Source of the DNA: Apostichopus parvimensis
Taxonomy: Eukaryota > Echinodermata > Holothuroidea > Aspidochirotida > Stichopodidae
Direction: 5' to 3'
DNA: 31,681 bases
Assembly: GCA_000934455.1 (NCBI GenBank)
Contig: KN882644.1
Location: 72,607-104,287, forward strand
Shown: positions 21,001-24,184 of the stretch, in pieces
Position numbering within the stretch: position 1 is the stretch's first letter
Layout of the letters: every line of letters begins with the position of its first letter
Translations under genes and position numbers: made by a program
Notes under the pieces: generated by a model
The model's database searches: none
Told to the model about the DNA's origin: nothing
Seen by the model: the letters and a program-made list of their open reading frames with translations, nothing else

Positions 21001-21140
21001 TATCTCCAGAATCCTTTTCACATGATTAGGAAGACACAAGGCAGGTCAGAATCTGCCAACTCTCTCATTAACAAAGACTCAAAAACTGTCACTAAATACC
21101 TTCCTGATAGTATTACTACCTCAGATCCGCTTCACTGAAC
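1..21140 (-). CDS. NEK10: NEK10-like ARM-repeat/NIMA-related protein kinase gene (spliced; N-terminal ~602 codons, 3' part outside window)
   Basis: Twenty coding exons join in frame on the minus strand with GT-AG introns: 20990-20947, 18981-18921, 17910-17810, 17284-17224, 16540-16503, 15059-14933, 14127-14046, 12971-12904, 12619-12540, 11540-11454, 10513-10384, 9207-9116, 8586-8487, 8015-7973, 7466-7405, 6498-6412, 6170-6003, 4925-4797, 4375-4186, 58-1. Summed lengths give 1808 nt. The product follows vertebrate NEK10 (about 1,170 aa in human) exon by exon from the N-terminus: basic start, ARM repeats (roughly residues 100-470), then kinase from about residue 504 with Gly loop GTGAFG 511-516, catalytic Lys K533, helix-C Glu E559 and gatekeeper M591 before the DLIEG hinge. 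The HRD and DFG motifs, activation loop and C-terminal region are not in the window. Known of the family: NEK10 is needed for motile cilia in vertebrate airway and takes part in a G2/M DNA-damage response. Its role here is inferred. Identity is by recalled similarity, not by a search. Confidence 0.93.
160..240 (+). repeat. Polypurine tract near the exon 20 acceptor
   Basis: GAGGGAGGGAGAGAGAGAGA and related G/A units lie about 100 bp before the exon 20 acceptor in transcript sense. In the pre-mRNA this is a long polypyrimidine stretch. Confidence 0.7.
430..1340 (+). repeat. Tandem array of ~160-bp tRNA-derived units
   Basis: Five full units have the phrase GTGGCCAAGTTGGTAG at 581, 739, 902, 1062 and 1225 (spacings 158, 163, 160, 163). 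A sixth, at 436-562, lacks this left part. Each unit has an A-box-like TGGCCAAGTTGG and, about 55 bp on, a B-box-like GAGTTCAACTCC (best in the last unit, GAGTTCGACTCC). T-runs of 4-6 follow within about 20 bp, then a C/T-rich spacer and ATATTAGAAACGAGCATTA. The layout resembles a tRNA-derived SINE head multiplied as a satellite. The cloverleaf is not intact, so these are not functional tRNA genes. Confidence 0.75.
1370..1440 (+). repeat. Second, different tRNA-like module (SINE head)
   Basis: It contains ATGGTGTAGTTGGTAGTTCT (A-box-like) and CTGGGTTCAAGACCAGG, whose GGTTCAAGACC is a good B box inside a 5-bp stem (CTGG/CCAG). It is followed directly by the polypurine tract. Outside the GTTGGTAGTTCT phrase it differs from the 160-bp units, so it is a separate tRNA-derived sequence. 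Confidence 0.5.
1443..1618 (+). repeat. Polypurine G/A tract
   Basis: About 170 bp almost free of pyrimidines, made of irregular GAGAAAGGGAGAG and GGTGAGG units. It may form triplex or G-rich structures. In the NEK10 transcript sense it is C/T-rich. Confidence 0.75.
1638..1722 (+). repeat. Short direct repeat (about 55 bp, two copies)
   Basis: GAGTTCGC-GG, a TACC(C)n run and then CCTGACAAGGTTCCCAAG recur about 50 bp apart, each followed by GGCC. The second copy has a 13-base C run. Confidence 0.6.
1836..1930 (+). repeat. Third tRNA-like module with (TGCTTT)n tail
   Basis: CTAATGGTCTAGTGGTAGAG is a good A box with D-loop. GGGTCCCTGGTTCAAAACC gives a canonical B box and resembles the 3' half of animal tRNA-Cys (GGTCCCTGGTTCAAAT). 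The T stem pairs only partly and the acceptor stem does not close. A tail of CTTTTGCTTTTGCTTTTACT repeats follows, as in SINE tails. Called a tRNA-derived retroelement or pseudo-tRNA. Confidence 0.5.
2040..2130 (+). repeat. AT-rich TATATA microsatellite
   Basis: Irregular TA-dinucleotide stretch with embedded ACGTATA and ATAGATATA motifs, nearly self-complementary. Confidence 0.7.
3050..3590 (+). repeat. Approximate tandem repeats (~190-bp core, two full copies plus a partial)
   Basis: ACAAGCTATTTTA..AACTCAAGCCCTGCCCCCTAAT..GCATAATATCA..CATGTACCCGCTATCTA at 3080-3185 recurs at 3273-3370 with scattered changes. The linked phrase AGTATGACTTCCATCCAACTTG (3231) recurs at 3533 with a GTGTTTAC-AGC ending. 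This is probably an old duplicated transposon fragment. Confidence 0.65.
3590..3815. mobile_element. Foldback/MITE-like element with CA-rich ends
   Basis: The left part (GCACACACGTTTGTATT..ATTCCAACCAAGGACC, 3606-3645) is complementary, imperfectly, to the right part (GTCCTCGGTCAGAATACAAAACAAACGCACACA, about 3770-3805). The centre has a smaller palindrome, GTGATTCTTTAGAAATCAC. No coding capacity. Confidence 0.5.
3900..4040 (+). repeat. Purine-rich tract with G9 run, just downstream of exon 19
   Basis: A/G-rich sequence including a G run around 4018-4030. It lies within 150-290 bp of the exon 19 donor. Confidence 0.55.
4186..4375 (-). CDS. NEK10: NEK10 exon 19: catalytic Lys and helix C (residues ~521-584)
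   Basis: One hundred and ninety nt after acceptor TTCATATTAAG, ending GATAAAA|GTGAGT. It encodes VKKNAQGKFLALKEISFNNP, AVGRTAKEKEKSIAGIISEI and TIVKEDLRHPNVVRYFRTFT plus DDK. ALK carries the ATP-binding Lys (K533) and ISE the helix-C Glu (E559). The HPNVVRY segment is the usual beta-4 lead. Human has LLAMKEVNLHNPAFGKDK and LYHPNIVRYYKTF. The N-lobe looks catalytically competent. Confidence 0.96.
4797..4925 (-). CDS. NEK10: NEK10 exon 18: kinase Gly-rich loop (residues ~478-520)
   Basis: One hundred and twenty-nine nt (43 codons, phase 0-0) after acceptor CTTTTTCAG, ending TATAAG|GTCGGT. The first half is a linker (PTELSQMKISLQDTNQNREP). The kinase then starts with YSVYEHLGTGAFGSVYK, holding the Gly loop G-T-G-A-F-G and the following Val. 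Human has YAVLDHLGSGAFGCVYK. The donor GTCGGT is poor. If the intron is retained, the frame runs VGPTFPSSGNSE and stops. Confidence 0.95.
4926..6002 (-). other. Intron 17 of NEK10
   Basis: A 1.08-kb intron between the last ARM exon and the Gly-loop exon. It is unremarkable AT-rich sequence except for the opposite-strand ORF at 5204-5437. Confidence 0.8.
5204..5437 (+). pseudogene. Possible GTF3C5 (TFIIIC subunit)-like fragment inside a NEK10 intron
   Basis: A 77-codon open stretch with no confident start (it opens at TTG; first ATG 12 nt later). The middle reads IRKIVNELYDICPVWVRDIF, then PNIKHLLALHPI. The core LYDICPVWVRD resembles LFDIRPIWSRN of human GTF3C5 (TFIIIC 63-kDa subunit), and the following Leu-rich piece sits where that protein has KLKVLLPFIAYY. 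Similarity fades after this and the frame stops at 5437. No neighbouring exons of such a gene are seen, so a retrocopy relic is likeliest. It could also be chance. Recalled similarity only. Confidence 0.3.
6003..6170 (-). CDS. NEK10: NEK10 exon 17 (last ARM helices, residues ~422-477)
   Basis: One hundred and sixty-eight nt (56 codons, phase 0-0) after acceptor CTCTTTCGTCAAG, ending TTGCCG|GTAAGT. It encodes KNAFRALRFLFSMERNRRLF, KRLFSPDLFAVFIDVGHYTM and EIEAYSSVVDKLNSLP. Human has YAFRALRFLFSMERNRPLFKRLFPTDLFEIFIDIGHYVRDISAYEELVSKLN. The RALRFLFSMERNR block is essentially invariant and is diagnostic of NEK10. Confidence 0.96.
6412..6498 (-). CDS. NEK10: NEK10 exon 16 (ARM region, residues ~393-421)
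   Basis: Eighty-seven nt after acceptor TTCGATAG, ending TTACAA|GTAAGT, phase 0 at both ends. It encodes NNGIYSIGMLIFPTKTAKSQ then DAKAVYNLQ; human has ENGVYTIAKLILPNKQKNAAKSNLLQ. Confidence 0.93.
6540..7020 (+). repeat. Minisatellite, ~120 bp x 4
   Basis: Four units begin CTTCTAAGAGACACTCGG / CTTCTATAAGACACTTGG / CTTTTATGAGACACTCGG / CTTTTATGAGACACTTGG at about 6546, 6671, 6792 and 6911. Each contains AAGACAGACCAATACATAAA, ATGTAAATTACTATGTAAAT and TGTGGTATACCTGGCC. It fills most of intron 15. Confidence 0.85.
7405..7466 (-). CDS. NEK10: NEK10 exon 15 (ARM region, residues ~372-392)
   Basis: Sixty-two nt after acceptor TCTTTTACAG, ending GTACAG|GTAACC. It encodes CCAALTQLILNDTNAQLIVQ, nearly the same as human CCAALTELVLNDTNAHQVVQ. 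This is one of the most conserved stretches in the gene. Confidence 0.95.
7490..7570 (+). repeat. A-rich (AAAT)n stretch
   Basis: AAATAAATA-type simple repeat close to the exon 15 acceptor; may be the tail of a retroelement. Confidence 0.6.
7711..7724 (+). promoter_or_regulatory. X-box (RFX) motif match
   Basis: GTTGCTATGACGAC fits RYYNYYATRRNRAC at every position; in intron 14 of NEK10. Confidence 0.25.
7973..8015 (-). CDS. NEK10: NEK10 micro-exon 14 (residues ~358-372)
   Basis: A 43-nt exon between acceptor CTTTACGTTCAG and donor AAATCAG|GTGAGA. It encodes EEEVSWDQRLSLKS. Its last base plus CA of exon 15 gives Ala, recreating LSLKSACCAALT (human FSLQAACCAALT). Confidence 0.88.
8220..8365 (+). 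repeat. Polypurine tract (GGGAGAGGG)n
   Basis: About 145 bp of G/A-rich units in intron 13 with almost no pyrimidines, the same type as the tracts at 160, 1443 and 10215. Confidence 0.75.
8487..8586 (-). CDS. NEK10: NEK10 exon 13 (linker within ARM region, residues ~324-357)
   Basis: One hundred nt after acceptor TTCCTTCAG, ending GAATCG|GTAAGT. It encodes NREFSTDKSSSTAIRSANPA then GRLMSVSSLVEES; human has DRNFVSDHSSIGSLSSANAAGRIQQL. It is Ser-rich, probably a disordered insert between ARM repeats and a plausible phosphorylation region. Confidence 0.9.
9116..9207 (-). CDS. NEK10: NEK10 exon 12 (ARM region, residues ~294-324)
   Basis: Ninety-two nt after acceptor CTCTTTTTAG, ending CTAGA|GTAAGT. 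It encodes VWCLTQLAEDPDSSNDIRLL then GGIPLLLTLL; human has VWILVQVCEDPETSVEIRIWGGIKQLLHIL. The first Val-Trp directly follows the WNV of exon 11. Confidence 0.93.
9281..9693 (+). repeat. Tandem duplication, ~204 bp x 2
   Basis: TTGACATTAGGAGATAAAGT at 9281 recurs at 9485, and both copies run through CAGTTACCT, TATGATTCTCAAGGACGAT and CCTACAGGGATTACGTTAC to ATGCAAT/GTGCAAT. Divergence is modest with a few indels, so the duplication is not recent. It sits in intron 11. Confidence 0.85.
10215..10370 (+). repeat. G-rich polypurine tract abutting the exon 11 donor
   Basis: Units GTGGGAGGGGGAA, GTTGGGAGGGGCAAAA and AAAGGGGGAAGGGGC, with many runs of 3-5 G. The tract ends about 15 bp from the exon 11 donor (10384). 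On the + strand it has G-quadruplex potential; the transcript carries the C-rich complement. Confidence 0.75.
10384..10513 (-). CDS. NEK10: NEK10 exon 11 (ARM region, residues ~250-293)
   Basis: One hundred and thirty nt after acceptor CTCTGACAG, ending AACGTG|GTGAGT. It encodes LSASLLRILCQEGQVREQVK, ICDGVPMLLSILHYNNIQLL and WNV; human has LLRLLCAEPQVKEQVKLYEGIPVLLSLLHSDHLKLLW. The intron side of its donor runs at once into a 150-bp C/T-rich tract (in transcript sense), and a 77-bp tandem array lies just upstream of its acceptor. Confidence 0.94.
10620..11100 (+). repeat. Minisatellite, 77 bp x 6
   Basis: GCCTA(A)CACACACTAATGAG starts at 10647, 10724, 10801, 10877, 10953 and 11030 (spacing 77, 77, 76, 76, 77). 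Each unit continues with ACGTAATGCTAG, CTACC-ATACTA and TCTACCATGTTTAACAGTTT. The middle units are nearly identical and the outer ones diverged. It lies in intron 10, about 110 bp upstream of the exon 11 acceptor. Confidence 0.9.
11454..11540 (-). CDS. NEK10: NEK10 exon 10 (ARM region, residues ~221-250)
   Basis: Eighty-seven nt after acceptor CTTCTTTTAG. It encodes AESRSIVAELDCIETLLNII then QEYDVISK; human has AESQECREKISELNIVENLLMILHEYDLLSK. The exon ends TCAAAAAA|GTCAGT, which leaves a Lys codon split with exon 11 and restores the alignment (SKKLSASLL against SKRLTAELL). A second GT (GTAATA) lies 4 nt downstream but would break the frame. Confidence 0.92.
11541..12539 (-). other. Intron 9 of NEK10
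   Basis: A 1-kb AT-rich intron. I see no repeat, RNA gene or other signal in it beyond a short A run near 11706 and a local near-palindrome TTTTGATCCTAGCAG..CTGCTAGGATCGAAA (about 11790-11845). Confidence 0.7.
12540..12619 (-). CDS. NEK10: NEK10 exon 9 (ARM region, residues ~195-221)
   Basis: Eighty nt after acceptor TTTTTGGCAG, ending CTTCGAG|GTAAAA. It encodes PLVMLLSANDVLILHCSLHA then LTSLAS; human has TLVNLLGARDTNVLLGSLLALASLAE. This is a classic ARM repeat. It is separated from exon 8 by only 284 nt. Confidence 0.92.
12904..12971 (-). CDS. NEK10: NEK10 exon 8 (ARM region, residues ~172-194)
   Basis: Sixty-eight nt after acceptor CTGTTTCAG, ending CATGAG|GTGAGA. It encodes IFQKLSGSIRQRSWLIACGA then HE; human has YIFQKLAAVKDQREWVTTSGAHK. 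The Trp and GAH are conserved landmarks of this ARM helix pair. Confidence 0.9.
12972..14045 (-). other. Intron 7 of NEK10
   Basis: A 1.07-kb AT-rich intron. The only distinct signals are an X-box match (13397-13410) and a short GGCTAGGCTAGG run near 13437. Confidence 0.7.
13397..13410 (+). promoter_or_regulatory. X-box (RFX) motif match
   Basis: GTTACCATGACAAC fits the X-box consensus fully, with two good half sites. It is in intron 7 of NEK10. Confidence 0.35.
14046..14127 (-). CDS. NEK10: NEK10 exon 7 (residues ~145-172)
   Basis: Eighty-two nt after acceptor ACAATTTCACAG, ending ATGACCA|GTGAGT. It encodes KFKAATKTYVGCREQ then DPFMLDILKEMT, matching human ANEYLGYGEEQHTVDKLVNMT. An inner AG (CTACGTAG) could in principle act as an alternative acceptor, but the outer site preserves frame and similarity. 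Confidence 0.85.
14563..14873 (+). repeat. Diverged tandem duplication with poly(C) heads (~160 bp x 2)
   Basis: Each copy starts with a C run (14570; 14735) and continues with ACACCA, a CATGAGAGGAATGAACCAACAA / TTGAGGGATGCAACAACAAC segment, ACACAGA-TTCCA, CAACATGT-TCATCT and AAAAGATAAT-CTTCCC. It lies in intron 6. Confidence 0.6.
14933..15059 (-). CDS. NEK10: NEK10 exon 6, start of ARM-repeat region (residues ~102-144)
   Basis: One hundred and twenty-seven nt after acceptor ACTTTTCAG, ending ACAGAG|GTTTGT. It encodes EWVDRAPPENIVRVLICLRL followed by FLRDAYFQKKLFELGGVKVL and TE. Human has REWVNRAPSIHFLRVLICLRLLMRDPCYQE..LGGIENL. The pattern of two amphipathic helices ending in LGG-V/I is typical of ARM repeats. 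The donor GTTTGT is weak. Confidence 0.93.
15862..15911. other. Assembly gap (50 N)
   Basis: Fifty unresolved bases in intron 5. Flanking DNA is rich in homopolymer G/C runs (15470, 15520, 16143), a likely reason for the break. Confidence 0.99.
16448..16470. repeat. 23-bp palindrome 33 bp past the exon 5 donor
   Basis: AGCGCTTC - CATGCAT - GAAGCGCT: eight-base arms around a near-symmetric centre. In the pre-mRNA it would form a hairpin just downstream of micro-exon 5. Confidence 0.6.
16503..16540 (-). CDS. NEK10: NEK10 micro-exon 5 (residues ~90-102)
   Basis: A 38-nt exon between acceptor CTTCCTGTAG and donor TCCTC|GTAAGT. It encodes IFSALVKHRLCS, matching human EIFTALVKNRLIS. It is too short for ORF-based detection and is supported by similarity plus frame continuity. 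Confidence 0.9.
16582..16595 (+). promoter_or_regulatory. X-box (RFX) motif match
   Basis: ATCACCATGGAAAC fits the degenerate ciliary X-box RYYNYYATRRNRAC at every position. It is in intron 4 of NEK10. Confidence 0.3.
17224..17284 (-). CDS. NEK10: NEK10 exon 4 (residues ~69-89)
   Basis: Sixty-one nt after acceptor TTTTGTTCAG, ending TATCAG|GTACAG. It encodes SRYQQERHFSTHHLQKNFYQ; human NEK10 has INYKNERNFSKHPQRKLFQ at this point. Phase fits both neighbours: a split Ser codon on entry and phase 0 on exit. Confidence 0.9.
17341..17354. promoter_or_regulatory. Perfect palindromic X-box (RFX) motif match
   Basis: GTTACCATGGTAAC fits RYYNYYATRRNRAC on both strands and is a full two-half-site RFX motif (GTTACC AT GGTAAC). 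It is in intron 3 of NEK10, 57 bp from exon 4. Confidence 0.4.
17810..17910 (-). CDS. NEK10: NEK10 exon 3 (residues ~36-69), with poly-Asn run
   Basis: One hundred and one nt after acceptor CGTATCTTAG, ending TTCAG|GTCAGT. It begins LPSIESEECL (human LPAINFDS), then six consecutive Asn codons (AAC/AAT mix), then EFIPVNQGSEALALEKF (human end EAVELENF). The Asn run is the only low-complexity coding stretch seen. The segment is a predicted disordered linker before the ARM repeats. Confidence 0.85.
18050..18420 (+). repeat. Poly(C)-headed repeats in intron 2
   Basis: Two C-rich blocks, at 18060-18090 and 18350-18375, each followed by sequence with TATATGGG/TATATTAGTGGGA and then a different tail. 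They resemble the C-headed segments at 14563 and 22029. The part at 18195-18275 (GTGAGAGTGCAGTTGTCGCA) also resembles 14150-14190 and 24010-24180, so a dispersed repeat family is likely. Confidence 0.4.
18921..18981 (-). CDS. NEK10: NEK10 exon 2 (residues ~15-35)
   Basis: Sixty-one nt after acceptor CAATTTCAG, ending CAGCAG|GTAAAC. It encodes EVKELVRLLELLNSPASKQQ, which lines up with the human segment DLKRLRCLLNVQSSKQQ. The Leu-rich helical stretch is acidic/basic alternating. About seven residues found in human just before this point (ITIRDYS) have no counterpart, so the N-terminus is slightly shorter here unless a small exon was missed in the 2-kb intron. Confidence 0.85.
19066..19465. mobile_element. 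Foldback MITE with ~75-bp inverted arms
   Basis: The left arm 19066-19144 (TATACAAAGAATGAATGGTT, GTGCAATAGTGCAAACATTT, GTTGAAAGATGGAATG) is complementary to the right arm 19156-19250 with few mismatches; the loop is only about 12 bp. The end phrase TTTATACAACACCT (about 19235) recurs inverted as AGGTGTTGTATAAAG at 19450, so the element probably runs to 19465. No transposase is visible; open frames inside are incidental. Confidence 0.65.
20297..20333 (+). repeat. (AAT)n microsatellite
   Basis: About 12 AAT units with one interruption. Confidence 0.85.
20644..20657 (+). promoter_or_regulatory. X-box (RFX) motif match near the first coding exon
   Basis: GTTGTTATGGAAAC fits the X-box consensus fully. 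It lies about 290 bp inside the intron that follows the first coding exon and is the match closest to the gene's 5' end. It sits in a small inverted repeat (GGGAGTTGTTA..AACAACTCCC). Confidence 0.3.
20947..21140 (-). CDS. NEK10: NEK10 exon with start codon (CDS 20990-20947) and 5' UTR
   Basis: The ATG is at 20990-20988, with A at -3. It opens M-P-S-G-E-K-K-S-K-Q-T-D-Q-N, close to the human NEK10 start (MPDQDKKVK). The exon ends AA|GTAAGT and its last codon is completed as Lys by the next exon. Upstream, a pyrimidine-rich stretch ending TTTTCAG|GTTC at 21141 is a good acceptor, so 21140-20991 is probably a 5' UTR exon and transcription starts further right. The UTR contains an upstream ORF, listed separately. 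Confidence 0.85.
21018..21068 (-). promoter_or_regulatory. Upstream ORF in the NEK10 5' UTR
   Basis: An ATG at 21068 opens a 16-codon reading frame (MRELADSDLPCVFLIM) that stops with TGA at 21020-21018, 27 nt before the NEK10 ATG. Its start context is weak (T at -3), while the main ATG has A at -3. This layout would allow leaky scanning or reinitiation. It matters only if the UTR exon extends at least to 21068, as the acceptor at 21141 suggests. Confidence 0.4.
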
Positions 21141-22403
21141 CTGAAAATTAGAGAAAAACAGTGGATCATTTATGGATACAAACTTGTTTGTTTTATCATC
21201 TTGCTTAATGCTAGCTACTGCTATGGTCACATTTCCGAGCAGGGGTAGGCTTTGGTGGAAGCTGGTTGTCCTGCCTGTTTTAACGTTTTATGGTTAGGGT
21301 GTCAGTCAACAGGGTGGGGAAGGATGAGGAGGGGTGTGGAGCTTTCATATAAAGCCTCACCGAAGGTAGAGGATCAAGTTACAGACTTGAGTCAGTCTGT
21401 ATCTGTACTTGTATTTCTAGAATACTTGTCTGGTCCTGTCCTAATACTTAGCTCCCTGTACTCTTATAGTCACCGACTCCTATCAAGGAAAATTCTACTT
21501 TAATTTACATATTACTATACCCATGCTGTTAAGCTTAACAAGTCCTACAAGCCTGTCAAGTGTTATGATAATCTCTAAACTTGTCTGAACAAACAGCTAT
21601 GAGCACTTTATTACAACATTACAGTATACAGTATGGAGTATAGTGTACTTAACATGAACTGATAGACAAGCATTTAACCCTGTTACTAAGGATGTATACA
21701 CTGACAACCTCTCAAAACTCAGCAATATATGCCACATGTATGTGGAATAACAGTAGCATGCCCAGTCTCCTTGGCACATATGTCAGAGATGGGTTAAAAG
21801 TTGTTCTCGATATTAAATGACCAAAACTACCGGCTATTTGCACTTATCTGTGTGACAAAAACTATACACACAAATTTTTGGAACAATGAATAAATTGCTT
21901 ATTGATTTTAATACTAAGAAATTTAATTTTTAATTTACAACTTGAAATAGATATCACTAATTACTTAATAAGCTCATTAACTTGAAACGAGTGCCTCCCA
22001 GATAAATTTCATGTTAACACCAAGTTGACCCCCCCCCCCTTTTCAATCCCTCCCACTCCTTCCCCCATACCACAGATAGTCACTAACAATTGAACCTTCA
22101 CATATTCCATATGCCATACAGTTAAATCTATATCATTTCTCTGCAGAGGTAACCATATGCAGCTGATCTACTTGAAATAATTTGACTTAAATTTCTAGCA
22201 GAAATATTTACTGTTTGTGATACTTTTTAAGACAAGTCACCCAAAAAAGAACCTGGGCACGAAAAAACCAAACAACTGATCCGCTCTCAACCCCAGTCCC
22301 CTTCCATCGAGACTGTGATTGTGTGATCATCCTCAGGGGATGTGTTTCACAGTTCCCCTAGAAGGGGAACATAATGCTACACATGATCTTTTACTGTTTG
22401 TGA
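21141..22403. other. Upstream non-coding region / likely 5' UTR intron
   Basis: AT-rich sequence with a C run at 22030-22040. A 22255-22320 segment recurs, inverted, at about 29680-29735. No coding exon was recognised. Confidence 0.6.
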
Positions 22404-22793
22404 TTAAAGGCATTGAAGACTCGCGCACAAAGCCGGTAATCTGGTTGGTAATCTGACCATGCCGGTAATCTGACCTAGTTTCGAATGAGGTGTAACAGAA
22501 GTGTTAGACACCACCATCGATACCAGAAAATTCACACACAGCTTGCTACCGTCGGTAATTAGACACTAGTGTACAGTCAATACATACAGCTACGGTCAAT
22601 ACCCACAAGTCCACAACACTGTGAAAATAGCAGCGATGGACATTTTAGGTCTAGATAAAAGATAAGAAGGTATCACGTTTCATTACTGTCTGCATTTTGT
22701 AGCGACAAGAAGAAACCTTCACTTGCAAGCAACGGAAAGTTAACTTTTTCAGATGGGGGCACATGGTTTAGGGCAAGTCTTCAATGCCTTTAA
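22404..22793 (+). mobile_element. TTAA-flanked MITE, copy 1 (390 bp)
   Basis: Bounded by TTAA at both ends, with terminal inverted repeats AAGGCATTGAAGACTCGC / GCAAGTCTTCAATGCCTT. Internal landmarks: GACCTAG-TTCGAATGAGGTG, CACCACCATCGAT, CTACCGTCGGTAATTAGACA and TAGCGACAAGAAGAAA. A TTAA target duplication with short inverted ends points to a piggyBac-type transposase acting in trans. There is no ORF. Confidence 0.8.
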
Positions 22794-23955
22794 ACCAAAG
22801 AACAAAGGAAACATCATGTGTACTGTCTAAGAAAGATGGGGAGCACTACACACCATACCAGAAATGCCTTGACATCTCTGTAGTTCACAACCCTGGGTCA
22901 CACATTGAAGTAATACAATATAATACAATACAAAACTGAGTGTCTTGACATCTTCACAAGACAACTGTAGGCTATTCATTTCTACTAACAGAGAAAATAC
23001 ACACAAAGGGATATCAATAGTTGCTCTTAGTCACATACACCTGCTAGTGGACGGTAATCAATAAACCATAGGAAGCCAGAGTAATGCCAAACATAATGTC
23101 ACTATTGTCATAAAGTCTCAGAGACAATTTTTAAGGAATTATTCAGCTCAGTTAACCAATACAATATAGAAGGTTCATAGAACCCTTTTTTTTTTTGACT
23201 GTGTAGTTTTTTGCAATCACTTTGTGGTCAATGTGCGATGGAGTTCAGTGATAAGCTTACAGTAGTAATTACAGGAACTCGCATTGAATTTGCAACTTTA
23301 ACACGGATTAAAAGAGCATCATATGATAAGGGAGACTAAGGAAATTGCATTTGACAAGTGGTGGGAAGTATCATTGAAATATATGTATATATGCTACTAC
23401 TGTGCATTATTGTCACAAATATTATCATCCAAAGATTATTAGCAAATAAATCAGGGAAGATTACAGATATTTTGAAATATATCCATGAAATTATTGTTGT
23501 TCTACTGTAAGGGAAACAGTATAGATCCTAGCAGATGGATTTGGAGAGCAGGAAGTGGGTAGGAGGGGGGGGGGGGTGGGTTGGGAAGAAGATATGACTG
23601 TAAGTCACTACTGCTTCTATAAATAGGTACATTATTATAAAGTATTTGTCAGTAATGCAGTACTAGATAATAAAGGTTAACAAATCATTTAGAACAGAAC
23701 CGGTAAATTAGGTATTTTGAAATCCAAATTATTTCAGTAATATTTATATAGCTTAAACTACTATTTTTCTAGGATGAAACCTAATTATGGGGTATCAATC
23801 TAACACTGATCTCAGTTAAAACAAAACAAAATTAGTCTGGTCCGTAAAATATATAATGACTGGTACTGCACAACTATGCGACACAAGACCATGGAATTAC
23901 CAACTGACAGACTCAACTAACAATGTTATGACCCCGTTACCGTTCATATATCAAA
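22794..23955. other. Non-coding stretch
   Basis: AT-rich sequence with a G-run at 23563-23577 and no recognisable exon, RNA or element. Confidence 0.6.
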
Positions 23956-24184
23956 CCGAGGTGCTCATCATAGAGGGCGCACAGTGTTAAAAGGAATTAC
24001 CAGTTCATGCTAGGCACATTAAGACGAGAGTGCTAAGGTTGTGGGGAGACAGGTAAACACTTAAGACATAAGTACATTGACCGGAGGGGCCGGTCGTGGA
24101 GGGCACACAGTGTTAAAAGGTTACCAGTTCATGCTAGGCACATTAGGACGGGAGTGCTAAGGTTGTGGGGAGACAGGTAAGCAA
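23955..24184 (+). repeat. Tandem duplication (~120 bp x 2)
   Basis: GAGGGCGCACAGTGTTAAAAGG..TACCAGTTCATGCTAGGCACATTA-GACG-GAGTGCTAAGGTTGTGGGGAGACAGGTAA occurs at about 23973-24052 and again at about 24098-24180. The second half resembles the dispersed GAGAGTGCAGTGGTTGTGTGGAGACA phrase at 14156. Confidence 0.75.
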
